64,000 nt of DNA from Pseudomonadota bacterium (GTDB taxonomy: Bacteria > Pseudomonadota > Gammaproteobacteria > Acidiferrobacterales > Acidiferrobacteraceae). Below, piece by piece: positions 46,744 through 56,219 of this stretch; positions within the stretch are counted from its first letter, which is position 1, and the number at the start of each line of letters is the position of its first letter. Made by a program: the position numbers and the translations under genes. The notes beneath the pieces were generated by a model. That model was not told the DNA's origin and made no database searches. It worked only from the letters and a program-made list of their open reading frames with translations. The DNA is taken from NCBI GenBank assembly GCA_021841585.1, contig JAKBUS010000004.1, forward strand, positions 1 to 64,000. Direction: 5' to 3'.

Positions 46744-47490
46744 ACCGCCCGGCGCGCGTACAGATCCGTGCCTCGCTTGGATACCATGCCCCATATGGCC
46801 CGCGCCCCGTTAAGCGCCCCTTTTTATCTTGTAGGCATAGCACATAAACGCCGCGTCTCAAGGGGCAAGTCGGCCGGGATTCTCCTTTTAGCCATATTTT
46901 CCACAGGTTAGGCTATGGTTTCGCGACCGCGGCTAAACACAATCATGGCAGCCTGGCGCTTGCTTTCGGTAGGCGCGATGAGGCCTGGGCGATGCCCTAA
47001 GGGCGCGCCCAGGGACAGGGTTTTGCGGGGGTGCAGGACCGGTGCGGCGGGCGCACGGTTCAGTGGAAGGCGTTGCCGGGCATCCCTCTCCCCACGTCAG
47101 TGGGGTGGGCCCAGATGATCACCGCCGCACCTCGGTCACAATGGCGGCCTTGGACCAAGCCGTCAGACAGCCTTTAGGGTCGGCCTCGCGACGCTGAACG
47201 GCGGTGTGTTTCGGGACCTTATGGGGCGTCCTGAGTCCCGTGGGGGAAATGTGAGTCATTGGCGACACCATCGGCGGCTTGGGCCCCATCTGTCTCCACC
47301 CCCACGCAGGCCGCCCAGATCTTCGCTGGCGGGCTTGGCCTCCGAGCGGGCCGATGAGGGTCCCGCTGCCGGTCATCTTGCGGTCATGCCGCGCCCTTCG
47401 CGCCCTCGCGGTTGCAAGCCACGGCCGGCCGCCCCGCGGACTCCGCGCCCTTTTCTGCGCGCAACGAATGGACCGCGATCATAATCCTCA
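46744..47490. other. gap between fimT and pilC
   Basis: About 750 bp in which I recognise no gene. A perfect short hairpin CCCCAC-GTCA-GTGGGG sits near 47091-47106, without a T-run. A minus-strand open frame at 47119..47376 reads as lysine- and proline-rich filler with no domain. The region may hold the fimT promoter near its left end. Confidence 0.45.
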
Positions 47491-48768
47491 TCAGCCGCCG
47501 TGGGTGACCACTGCACCGAGCTCGAATATGGGCATATACATGGCCACGACCAGGGTACCGACAATGATACCCAAAACCACCATGATGATCGGCTCCATGA
47601 GCGTCGACATGCGCGCCACGGTCTCGCTCACCTCCCCCTCATAGAAATCCGCAACTTTTTCGGCCATGACCTCGATCGCGCCGGTCTGTTCGCCGATGGC
47701 CAGCATGTGCACGGCCATGGCCGGGAATACCCCGCTTTCCTTCAAAGAGTCGGTTATGAAACCGCCCTCCAAGACCCGTTCGCGGGCGGCATTCACGGCC
47801 CGTTCGATGATCACGTTGTTAGAGATCCGCGACAACGTCTCCAAGGCCTCGTTGATCGGGACACCGGCGGCCTGCATGGTGGCGAGCGTGCGCATGAAGC
47901 GCGCCACCGACCCCTTCAGGATGACGTCACCCATGATCGGGAGCTTAAGCGAGATGCGGTCGACCTGGGTACGGAAGCCTAAGCTCTTGCGATAGGCCAC
48001 AATGAAGACCCAGACCACGGCGATGGGAGTGAACACCACGATATACCAATGACCGTGCATCCAGTCCGAGATGCTGATGACCGCCTGAGTGAGCGCCGGG
48101 AGGGTCGCCCCGAAGCTGTCGAAGAGGTGGGCGAAGACCGGGATCACGAAGATCATGAGGATGGAGGTGACGAGCAGCATCACGGTGATGATCGATGCCG
48201 GATAGATCATCGCCGAGCGGATCTTCTTTTGCAGGGCGAGGGTCTTCTCGCGATAGTCGGCGAGCCGCAGGAGGATGGTATCGAGGATACCGCCCTGGTC
48301 GCCGGCAGCAAGCAGCGACACGAATAGACGATTGAAGTATTTCGGATAACGATTGAAGGCGTCCGCCACTCGCTCGCCATCCTTGATCGGGGTCAGTATG
48401 CCCTCAAGCATGGCCTTCATGCCCCGGCCATCGCTTGCCGTGACAAGAAGCTCGAAGGCCTGCACCATGGGCACGCCCGCATTGATCATGGTCGAGAGCT
48501 GGCGGATCATGACGACGATACTCGCCTCCTTGACCCCGCCCGAGCCGGAAAAAAGCGGCTTGGGCTTTTTCTTGACCGACAGGACCTCGAGTCCGCGCTT
48601 CCTCAGGGTGACGCGCACGATCGCCGCCGACGCCGCCTCCATCTCGCCTTTCTGGGGGGCGGCCTTGGCGTCCCTGGAGGTGCGCGCCTGCCACTGGAAG
48701 ACCATCATCTTGGGGCCGGCCTTTTTTTTGGCCGGGGTCCCGTTGGCCCCTTTCACTGCTGTCACCAT
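47491..48768 (-). CDS. pilC: type IV pilus inner-membrane platform protein PilC
   Basis: A 425-residue protein of the GspF/PilC family. The first 90 residues are soluble and basic. The two GspF repeats each contain a hydrophobic hairpin: LSTMINAGVPMVQAFELL with GILDTILLRLADY, and LATMQAAGVPINEALE with GEQTGAIEVMAEKVADFYEGEV, ending in STLMEPIIMVVLGIIVGTLVVAMYMPIFEL. This organisation and length are usual for PilC. ATG 48768 has GAGGATGGGATT before it. PilC anchors the PilB/PilT motors; neither pilB nor pilD is beside it here, unlike the usual pilBCD cluster. Confidence 0.92.
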   Translation of the reverse strand: MVTAVKGANGTPAKKKAGPKMMVFQWQARTSRDAKAAPQKGEMEAASAAIVRVTLRKRGLEVLSVKKKPKPLFSGSGGVKEASIVVMIRQLSTMINAGVPMVQAFELLVTASDGRGMKAMLEGILTPIKDGERVADAFNRYPKYFNRLFVSLLAAGDQGGILDTILLRLADYREKTLALQKKIRSAMIYPASIITVMLLVTSILMIFVIPVFAHLFDSFGATLPALTQAVISISDWMHGHWYIVVFTPIAVVWVFIVAYRKSLGFRTQVDRISLKLPIMGDVILKGSVARFMRTLATMQAAGVPINEALETLSRISNNVIIERAVNAARERVLEGGFITDSLKESGVFPAMAVHMLAIGEQTGAIEVMAEKVADFYEGEVSETVARMSTLMEPIIMVVLGIIVGTLVVAMYMPIFELGAVVTHGG

Positions 48769-49079
48769 AATCCCATCCTCGGTGTCGCCCACCCCATACG
48801 CGGCACACGCAATCCCCTGCCGACTCCCCTGGCGGGCTTGGCATCGGCGCGAGGCGATTGTGACCTCATGGGACTTAACCCTAGACGGTCACAGGCCATC
48901 CGGCAAGGTTGGGCGGCGGTCCGCGCCGGCGGAATGTCGCAAGATACAAGGCGGTCTTCGGCCCAGGATCGCCCCCGGCTTGTGCGCCATGGGCTTTTCG
49001 GCTTCACTGGCGCATTGTTGGCCGGCTGCAAATTTCGCCGACCACACAATCCCGATCATCACGGAGACTTGGCCGCGCC

Positions 49080-49943
49080 ATGCTTTTCATAGAACCCCAC
49101 GCCGGCGTCGCGCCGGTCATTCACTTCGTGCGCGCAGCGCGCACCCGGCTCGATATCAACACCTACCTCCTGACCGATCGCCGGGTGCTGGCGGCGGTGC
49201 GCGAGGCCGTAGCACGCGGGGTACGGGTACGCGTCATCATTGCCCGTCACCCCTACGGCCACAGGCCCCACGGTGAACTGGCGCGACTGCGCGCTACAGG
49301 CGCAAAAGTGCGCACCGCGCCACCCCGCTTCAGCGGCCGCTACGTGTTCGACCACGCCAAATACATGGTCTCGGGCAACCACGGTGAGATCGGTACCGCG
49401 AACATGAGCTGGTCGGCCTTTCATAGGAATCGCGAGTATCTGTGGATGGGCCACGATCCGCGCATTGCCAAAGCCTTGCGCACGGTATTCCGCGCGGATT
49501 GGACGCGCCGTCATGCCGGCGCCGCGCCGCGCCGTGTACTGGTGCTCTCCCCCGGGGCCACCGACGCGCTCGTACGCCTTCTGCGCACCCCGGGCCGGGT
49601 GTGTATCGAGTCCGAGGAACTCGGGCATGACCGGCCGATACTCGCCGCCCTGCGCGCCAAGGGGGGATCCGCCGATCTGCTGCTGCCCACGCGCCTCGAT
49701 CGCTATGACCGGCGCATCGCGCGCCTTGTCGCCTCGCAGGGCGTGCACGTGCGCTTCCTGCGTCGCCCCTACCTGCATGCCAAGCTGATCGCAGACCCCC
49801 ACCAGGCTTTCATCGGTTCGGAAAACCTAAGCGCATCGAGCCTTCAACGCAATCGCGAAGTAGGCCTTATGTTCCAACGGCGTGTGGCGCACAGACTCTT
49901 TGATCAGTGCCGGCGCGATTTCGCGCGCGGTTCAAAACGTTGA
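49080..49943 (+). CDS. phospholipase-D-like family protein, N-terminus probably lost by a frameshift
   Basis: The open frame gives 287 residues with two HKD motifs: FDHAKYMVSGNHGEIGTANMS (about residues 95-115) and LHAKLIADPHQAFIGSENLS (about 236-255), so both catalytic halves are present. This is the layout of cardiolipin-synthase-like or other PLD-family proteins. Another frame just upstream (from GTG 48982 or ATG 48934) encodes a signal sequence, GLFGFTGALLAGCKF, with a perfect lipobox. It reaches DLAAPCFS at the point where this frame reads MLFIEPHAGVAP. Adding one T to the TTTT run near 49083 would join the two. The intact gene would encode an outer-membrane or periplasmic lipoprotein. 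As written, the protein lacks its export signal. Confidence 0.78.
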   Translation: MLFIEPHAGVAPVIHFVRAARTRLDINTYLLTDRRVLAAVREAVARGVRVRVIIARHPYGHRPHGELARLRATGAKVRTAPPRFSGRYVFDHAKYMVSGNHGEIGTANMSWSAFHRNREYLWMGHDPRIAKALRTVFRADWTRRHAGAAPRRVLVLSPGATDALVRLLRTPGRVCIESEELGHDRPILAALRAKGGSADLLLPTRLDRYDRRIARLVASQGVHVRFLRRPYLHAKLIADPHQAFIGSENLSASSLQRNREVGLMFQRRVAHRLFDQCRRDFARGSKR

Positions 49944-50030
49944 CGCCGACGGCATTCGCCGCGAGGGTTGCGGGAACCAGGGCCGTTGTGTTGGATAATG
50001 TGTGGTAAATTGTGTGATTTAGGGGGTGAT

Positions 50031-50231
50031 ATGGCGACCAACCCGTCTCTGGACCCCGAGCTTCTCGAGCGGGCGCTGGCGGTGAGCGGGGAAAAAACCA
50101 AGAAGGCGGCCGTGACACGTGCCCTAAAGGAGTTCATCGCGCGGCGCACGCAAAGGCAGTTGCTGGATCTGATGGGAGCGCTCGACTGGGACGAGACATT
50201 CGACTACAAGGACGAACGCTCGCGCCCGTGA
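50031..50231 (+). CDS. vapB: VapB-type antitoxin
   Basis: A 66-residue protein with AGGGGGTGAT just before the ATG. It is mostly helical, with LDPELLERALAVSGEKTKKAAVTRALKEFIARRTQRQLLDLMGALDWD, which fits the family of short antitoxins with an N-terminal ribbon-helix-helix-like part and a C-terminal toxin-binding tail. The stop overlaps the toxin start as GTGA. Together with the PIN-domain gene it forms a type II toxin-antitoxin pair. Confidence 0.88.
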   Translation: MATNPSLDPELLERALAVSGEKTKKAAVTRALKEFIARRTQRQLLDLMGALDWDETFDYKDERSRP

Positions 50232-50638
50232 GTCTCTTTGTCGATACCAGCGTCTGGTCGCTGGCCTTGCGACGCGATATACCCCTTGCGTGTCCCGAGG
50301 TCCTGGCCTTGCGCCGCGCCCTCGAAAACGGCGAAACGCTCGTCACCACGGGCATCGTGCTTCAAGAGTTGCTCCTAGGCTTCTCGGGGGCGCGGGCGGG
50401 CGATGCCATCGTCGAACGATTCCGGGCCTTACCCTACCTGGCGCCAGATCGCAGAGACCACGTTGACGCGGCACTCCTACGTAACCTCTGCCGTCGCCAC
50501 GGGGTCCAACTGGGCACCATCGATGCACTGCTCGCTCAGCTATGCATCCATTATGATCTGACATTACTCACCACCGACCACGACTTCGCGCACGCCGCCA
50601 TTCACTGCCCCCTCAAGATCTGGGGCACGACGCCCTAG
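50228..50638 (+). CDS. vapC: VapC-type PIN-domain ribonuclease toxin
   Basis: A 136-residue PIN-domain protein. The acidic active-site residues are visible: D6 in FVDTSVW, the glutamate in VLQELLLGF, an aspartate in GTIDALLAQ and another in TTDHDFAH. VapC toxins cleave tRNA or rRNA in a Mg-dependent reaction; the target is not predictable from the sequence. Translation starts at GTG 50228, overlapping the antitoxin stop. It is followed by a gene on the opposite strand. Confidence 0.92.
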   Translation: MSLFVDTSVWSLALRRDIPLACPEVLALRRALENGETLVTTGIVLQELLLGFSGARAGDAIVERFRALPYLAPDRRDHVDAALLRNLCRRHGVQLGTIDALLAQLCIHYDLTLLTTDHDFAHAAIHCPLKIWGTTP

Positions 50639-50685
50639 ATCACGCCGCGCCCCACCTCGGGGCACCATAAGGCCGCGGGCCCCGG

Positions 50686-53600
50686 TCAGGCCCCACCCTT
50701 ATGCGATGCCGCCCTATCGAGCACGATCGACAGCCACTGGTTGCTGAGCCGCTCCGACAGCCGATTCTGGCCCTGACGGGCCGCGAGGTTGTCGAGATCC
50801 ACCCAGGCGAGCGGCTGGTCCTGTTCGGCACACGAGAACACCGCGCGTGTGCGTAGGCCCGTGGCCGGGTCGATCTGCCACTGCAGGCACTGCGCGCACA
50901 CCCCCTTCATCATGCATTGCATGGGGCTGCCGACGGTCGCTATGGCCTTCACGCCTGGCTTGAAAAGCGGCTGCAACGTCCCCTTCAGGGCCGTCTGGAA
51001 GGCCTTCAGGAGCCCCGTCGACCCCATGACCAGGATGCGGTCGACGGCCGACAGCGGGGGGGCGTCGGCCGGCAGGTCGAGCCCGCCCTCGGCATACTGC
51101 GTAAGCAGGGCCACCATGTCGGTGGCCTCGACCGAGCGGTCCTGCGGGCGACGCGTTGCGATACGGGGACCCTGCGCCGTGCACCATATAATCTGGTCGG
51201 CGGCCTCCTCGAGACCGTCCTGGTTATCGAGCTCCGAGGCCTTGGCGAACGCCGCGACGTAGACCACGCGATTACCGGCGGCGCGCAGCGCCGGGCCGAT
51301 GTCGAGCATGACCGCGGCCCCCCAACGCCCGGCCACCACCAGGATCGTCTGTCCCGACGGGATGTCGGTCGGCGAGCCGGTGGGGCCCATGAGGATGAGC
51401 GGGTCGCCGGGCTGCAAGGCCCCGGCGACGCGCGCGCCCGCGCCCCACTGCAAGACCATGAGGCGCACGCGGTCCTCCTCCACGCCCGTCCCGCTCACCG
51501 TGATCACCGGTACCTGCAGGCGGGTATTGGCGACGATCGGGCTTCGCGACTCGAAGGTCTGCAGCCGAAAGAACTGGCCGGGCCGGAAATTGCGGGCGGC
51601 CATGGGGGCCTTGATCCAGATCTCCGCCACCGCCGGGTTGGACTTGTCGATGGCCACCACCCGCGGCTCGAAAAGATCGCCCATGCGCCCAAGGAACACC
51701 GCCGGCGACTCCTCGACTGCCGGTCGCGGCATGGCCTCGAGCGCCGCCATGACCTGCGGGAAGGCGCTCTTGCTCGAGGCCACCGCCTTGACCACGCTGC
51801 CATGAAAGGCGGCGTGGGTGTCGCCCAAAAAGCTCACGCGATAGGCGCCCTTCTCATAAGAGGTAAAGGGCCCGGTCTCCGGGGCCTTGCAATGCGGCGC
51901 CACCTGCACCGCCTGCAAGTGGTCCCCATGCGCGACATGGCCCTCGAAGTGATCGCCGTCGAGCACGAAGGTGCCCGGATATTCCCGCTCATAGATGGTG
52001 TTGGGGACCGTTCCGGCGGCCACCAAAACCGTGCGCGCCGGGAGCTTCACCTCTTGATCGCCAGTCACCCAACGGCCTTCCACCTCGCGCATGCGCCGCA
52101 AGACCAATGCCTGGACATGCCCGTAGGCATCGAGATCCGCACGCATCGGATCCAGACCCTCGGCGTAATACAATCCCTCCTGCAAGGCCTTGATCAACTC
52201 CTCGTGATTGCGCGTATAGGCGGGCGAATTGTTCATGCCCTTGCGGTAGGCAAGCGTCACCCCGCCCCATGAGCGCAACAGCGGTATGAAGTTCGGGGCC
52301 TCGCCGGCGCGCTCGGCGCGTTCCCGTTCGGCGCGCACTGCCCGGCCATGGGCCAGGAACTCATCCAGGATGCCCTCGTCCTCGGGCGGCAGACCCTTGC
52401 GCACCACCTCCACCCCGAGGGCCTCGACCATGGTCTCGTAGCGGGTCAGGATCTTGCTCACCTGCTTCACGTAATAGGTCTGGACCTCGGTCGCGGTATC
52501 GACGGCGGTGAGCCCGCCGCCTATGACGACCGCCGGGAGCCGCACCTGCAGGTTTGCGAGGCTCGTGTCCTTGCCCGCGCCCGTAAGCTGCAGGGCCATG
52601 AGAAAATCACTCGCCTGACGCATGCCGCGGGCGAGACTGTTGGTCATGGGTATGACGCGCGGCAGGCCGGCGCCGGTGGCGATACAGATGTGATCGAAGC
52701 CGAGCGCCCAGGCATCATCGACACGCACCGTCCCGCCAAACCGCACGCCCCCCGTGATACGCAGGCGCGCGCGCCGCGCGAGGCTTAGGTAGATGAGCTT
52801 CAGGAAGTTCTTGTCCCAGCGCACCGTGATGCCGTATTCGGCGACCCCGCCAAAACCGAGCAGGATGCGCTCATCGAGGTCCTCGGTCAGCTGCCTCCAG
52901 GACGATACGGGACCGGCCACGATCGCCTCGGGCAGCGGTTCGATCTTGAGCCCGTCGATGCCAAGCACCGCGCAGCCGGCGCGGCTCAGATAGTGGGCCA
53001 TGGTGAAGCCCGCCGGACCCATGCCTACCACCAGCACCTTGCGGCCGTTGTCGATGCCCGGGAGGGGGTCGTGCTGGAGCAAGGGGTTCCAGCGCAGCAG
53101 CAGATCGTAGATCTCGACACCCCAGGGGAGATCGAGGACATCGGTAAGCACCCGCGTCTCGATCTGCGGGATATTGACCGCATCCTGCTTCTGATAGATG
53201 CAGCCCTTCATGCAATCGTTGCAGATCCGGTGCCCGGTGGCCGGGACCATGGGGTTGTCGATCATGACCATGGCGAGCGCGGCGATATTGAGGCCGTCGC
53301 GGCGCAGAAGATTCATCTCCGAGATCTTTTCTTCCAGGGGACAGCCGGTGAGGGTCACGCCGAGGGGATCGACCTTCAGGCCGAGCTCGGGGACACCCTT
53401 TTTCTCGGGAAAACCCTTCGAGCAGAAGTCACCGTCGTGGTCATGACAGTACAGACAATAGTGGGCCTCGCTCTGGATGTGACGCGCATCCATGCGTAGA
53501 TCGGTCAGATGGAAGCCATCGCGGCGCCGGAACCCGGCCTGCGGCCCCTCGGCCATATCGACGCCGTAGCGCTCGATGCGGTTCACGGGCACGAGATGCG

Positions 53601-54228
53601 TGTGGTCCACGCGCTCGGGGAGCACAAAGCTCGCCCAGCCCGAGAATTGGGCACGGATGTCGCCATCGTTCAAGACCATGGCGCACCATTGCGTAAGACG
53701 CGTAATCTCGGTCTCGAAACCCTTTTCGTCGGCCAGCCACTCCTCGCCTAAGCGCGCGATCGCCCATTCCCGATCGGAAAGCGGCAGGCCGCGTTTGCGC
53801 GCCTCGTCATCGAGCCAGGCATTGAGATCCGCGAAGCTTTGCGGGAAGTCCCCGCGGTAACGCCGGGCCCGGCGTTGCACGAACTGCTTCTTGAACTGCA
53901 TGACGCCGTCATGGCTTACGGTCACGCCATGCAGGGCCGCCACCTCGCCCTCGATCCCAAAAAGCTCAGCCATGAACGCATCGATATGCGCGGCCACCGC
54001 CAACAGGAAGGCACTATGGGCCACCGCCGACTCGGCAACAGCCCCGGCACGGAAGGCGCGCAGGCGCGCCGCAAGCTCGGCGTCGCGCGCCTGGACATGC
54101 TCCAAAAACTCGCCATCGAGGCGGGCAAGCCCCTCGCGCGGGAAAAGATCCTCGTAACGCCAGCCGCGCGCCAAGCGCAGCGTGGGCGTGGCGGAGGCGG
54201 CTTTCTGTGTATTCTCATCGACTGACAT
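50686..54228 (-). CDS. large fused flavo/iron-sulfur oxidoreductase (GltD-like plus PyrK-like modules)
   Basis: About 1180 residues, far longer than single oxidoreductases of either type. The first 240 residues match nothing I recognise. Cysteine clusters follow at about 255-270 (YCLYCHDHDGDFC) and 330-345 (CNDCMKGCIYQ), resembling the Fe-S binding part of the GltD N-terminal domain. A first Rossmann motif VLVVGMGPAGFTMAHYLSRAG at about 395 and a second VVIGGGLTAVDTATEV at about 560 bind FAD and NAD(P)H. From about 880 a PyrK/ferredoxin-reductase type part follows, with FRPGQFFRLQTF, and near 1100 CMMKGVCAQCLQW, a likely [2Fe-2S] cysteine set. It may transfer electrons between a nicotinamide cofactor and an unknown acceptor. 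ATG 54228 has only a weak ribosome site. Confidence 0.78.
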   Translation of the reverse strand: MSVDENTQKAASATPTLRLARGWRYEDLFPREGLARLDGEFLEHVQARDAELAARLRAFRAGAVAESAVAHSAFLLAVAAHIDAFMAELFGIEGEVAALHGVTVSHDGVMQFKKQFVQRRARRYRGDFPQSFADLNAWLDDEARKRGLPLSDREWAIARLGEEWLADEKGFETEITRLTQWCAMVLNDGDIRAQFSGWASFVLPERVDHTHLVPVNRIERYGVDMAEGPQAGFRRRDGFHLTDLRMDARHIQSEAHYCLYCHDHDGDFCSKGFPEKKGVPELGLKVDPLGVTLTGCPLEEKISEMNLLRRDGLNIAALAMVMIDNPMVPATGHRICNDCMKGCIYQKQDAVNIPQIETRVLTDVLDLPWGVEIYDLLLRWNPLLQHDPLPGIDNGRKVLVVGMGPAGFTMAHYLSRAGCAVLGIDGLKIEPLPEAIVAGPVSSWRQLTEDLDERILLGFGGVAEYGITVRWDKNFLKLIYLSLARRARLRITGGVRFGGTVRVDDAWALGFDHICIATGAGLPRVIPMTNSLARGMRQASDFLMALQLTGAGKDTSLANLQVRLPAVVIGGGLTAVDTATEVQTYYVKQVSKILTRYETMVEALGVEVVRKGLPPEDEGILDEFLAHGRAVRAERERAERAGEAPNFIPLLRSWGGVTLAYRKGMNNSPAYTRNHEELIKALQEGLYYAEGLDPMRADLDAYGHVQALVLRRMREVEGRWVTGDQEVKLPARTVLVAAGTVPNTIYEREYPGTFVLDGDHFEGHVAHGDHLQAVQVAPHCKAPETGPFTSYEKGAYRVSFLGDTHAAFHGSVVKAVASSKSAFPQVMAALEAMPRPAVEESPAVFLGRMGDLFEPRVVAIDKSNPAVAEIWIKAPMAARNFRPGQFFRLQTFESRSPIVANTRLQVPVITVSGTGVEEDRVRLMVLQWGAGARVAGALQPGDPLILMGPTGSPTDIPSGQTILVVAGRWGAAVMLDIGPALRAAGNRVVYVAAFAKASELDNQDGLEEAADQIIWCTAQGPRIATRRPQDRSVEATDMVALLTQYAEGGLDLPADAPPLSAVDRILVMGSTGLLKAFQTALKGTLQPLFKPGVKAIATVGSPMQCMMKGVCAQCLQWQIDPATGLRTRAVFSCAEQDQPLAWVDLDNLAARQGQNRLSERLSNQWLSIVLDRAASHKGGA

Positions 54229-54599
54229 GATCCGATCTCGAAGTGGCTGTGCTATGGGCGCGCAAGGCCCGATCGTACGCGGAAGGCCCAACTGCCGTCC
54301 CCGACCCCGCTATGCTGTAGCCGTATGCAGCCCGGGACCTTGATCTGATCCCGCCCGCATGCCGCCGGCCACCCCCTAAAGATAACCCGAAACGCCACGC
54401 GCGTCACAAAGCGCGGCCATCGGGCGCGACCGCACCAGGGGCCGCCGGACAATGGCCCCCGCGACCCGGCACTTAAAGACTCGGCCGGTGCGGCACGCCG
54501 CCGGCAGACACGGGTCACGCAAATCGGGTACAGTGGGGCCCCGCGACTTGCGCCAAGCATCGCGCGTGAACACTGCCAAACCGCCTACGGACATTTTTG
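54229..54599. other. gap between two divergent oxidoreductase genes
   Basis: About 370 bp that should carry promoters for both genes. I see no strong consensus and no structured RNA. The minus-strand open frames here are not convincing. Confidence 0.4.
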
Positions 54600-56219
54600 A
54601 TGTTACGGCTGCTTGAAGTCCGACTCCCCTTGGATCACGACGAACACGCGCTACGTATCGCCATCACCCGAGCACTCCGCGTGCCGGCGGCCGAGCTGCG
54701 CTCTTACACCATCGCCCGCCGCGGCTATGATGCGCGCCAACCGGATCGCATCATGCTCGTCTACACCATCGATGTAACCACAGGTGACGATGCACGACTG
54801 CTGGCGCGTCACCATAAAGACCCGCGCATCATCGCGCGTCCCGACACCCACTACCAGCCGCCGGTGTCTGCATCGCGGCCGCCGCACCCGCGGCCGGTGG
54901 TCGTGGGCCTCGGGCCCGCCGGCCTATTCGCGGGACTCTTACTTGCCCAGATGGGCCTTTGCCCCATCATCCTAGAGCGCGGCAAGCCAGTCCGTGCACG
55001 CACCGCGGATACCTTCGGCTTGTGGCGCGGGAAGGTGCTGAACCCGGAGTCGAATGTGCAATTCGGCGAGGGGGGCGCCGGGACCTTTTCCGACGGCAAG
55101 CTCCATAGCCAGATCAGCGACCCCCATCACTACGGGCGCAAGGTCCTGGAGGAGTTCGTGCGCGCCGGCGCGCCCCCCGAGATCCTCACGATCAGCAAGC
55201 CCCATATCGGCACCTTCCGCCTGGTGGGGGTCGTCGAGCGCATGCGCGCGACCATCGAGGGGCTGGGCGGCGAGGTGCATTTCGAGAGCCGAGTGGTCGA
55301 CATCGACCGGACGGGCGGGGCCGTGCGCGGCCTCATGCTCGCCGACGGCCGCAGCCTCGAGGCCAATCACGTCATACTTGCCATCGGCCATAGCGCGCGC
55401 GACACGTTTGCCATGCTGCACGACCGCGGGGTGTTCCTGGAACCCAAGCCGTTTGCGATCGGCCTGCGCATAGAACACCCGCAGTCCCTGATCGATCGCT
55501 GCCGTTTCGGGCGCCACGCCGGCCACCCCCTGCTCGGGGCCGCCGACTACAAGCTCACCCATCGCACCTTAGGCGGCCGCTCGGTCTACAGTTTCTGCAT
55601 GTGTCCGGGCGGCACGGTGGTGGCCGCGGCCTCCGAGCCGGGGCGGGTGGTCACCAACGGCATGAGCCAGTATTCGCGGAACGAGCGCAACGCCAATAGC
55701 GCGATCGTGGTGGGCGTCACACCCGCCGACTTCCCCGGCAACGACGTCCTCGCCGGGGTGGCCTTCCAACGCCATTGGGAGGAGCGGGCCTTCATCCTTG
55801 GCGGAAAGACCTATGAGGCCCCGGCCCAGCGTCTTGCGGACTTCCTCGCCGGACAGCCGAGCCAGGGGCCGGGCGATGTCGTCCCCTCCTATCAGCCCGG
55901 GGTCCGCTTCGGCGACCTGAGCGAGGCTCTGCCCGCCTACGCCATCGACGCCCTACGCGAGGCCCTGCCGGCGTTCGCGCGCAAGATAACCGGCTTTGCG
56001 CTCCCTGATGCGGTCTTGACGGGCGTCGAGACGCGCACATCCGCGCCGATCCGCATCACTCGCAACGACGATCATCAAAGCCGCAACACCCGCGGCCTCT
56101 ACCCCACCGGCGAGGGCGCGGGCTACGCCGGCGGCATCCTGTCGGCGGCGGTCGACGGCATCAAGGCCGCCGAGGCCGTGGCCCGATCGCTGGCCGCGGG
56201 CCACACCGCCGGCCGATAG
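54600..56219 (+). CDS. FAD-dependent dehydrogenase (COG2509 type)
   Basis: A 539-residue protein. The first 95 residues form a separate basic domain. The FAD-binding Rossmann motif is PVVVGLGPAGLFAGLLLAQMG at about residue 100, followed by SNVQFGEGGAGTFSDGKL, GGRSVYSFCMCPGGTVVAAASEPG and VETRTSAPIRITR, then the closing GLYPTGEGAGYAGGILSAAVDGIKAAEA, all typical of the COG2509 group of flavoproteins. I prefer ATG 54600 over the TTG at 54597. The protein is cytoplasmic with no signal peptide. Its substrate is unknown. It is divergent from the large fused oxidoreductase and converges with the sigma factor gene. Confidence 0.88.
   Translation: MLRLLEVRLPLDHDEHALRIAITRALRVPAAELRSYTIARRGYDARQPDRIMLVYTIDVTTGDDARLLARHHKDPRIIARPDTHYQPPVSASRPPHPRPVVVGLGPAGLFAGLLLAQMGLCPIILERGKPVRARTADTFGLWRGKVLNPESNVQFGEGGAGTFSDGKLHSQISDPHHYGRKVLEEFVRAGAPPEILTISKPHIGTFRLVGVVERMRATIEGLGGEVHFESRVVDIDRTGGAVRGLMLADGRSLEANHVILAIGHSARDTFAMLHDRGVFLEPKPFAIGLRIEHPQSLIDRCRFGRHAGHPLLGAADYKLTHRTLGGRSVYSFCMCPGGTVVAAASEPGRVVTNGMSQYSRNERNANSAIVVGVTPADFPGNDVLAGVAFQRHWEERAFILGGKTYEAPAQRLADFLAGQPSQGPGDVVPSYQPGVRFGDLSEALPAYAIDALREALPAFARKITGFALPDAVLTGVETRTSAPIRITRNDDHQSRNTRGLYPTGEGAGYAGGILSAAVDGIKAAEAVARSLAAGHTAGR

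Noticed and set aside
47119-47376. 85-codon minus-strand open frame in the pilC-fimT gap
   Set aside because: Proline- and lysine-rich with no recognisable motif; I considered a transposase fragment but could not support it.
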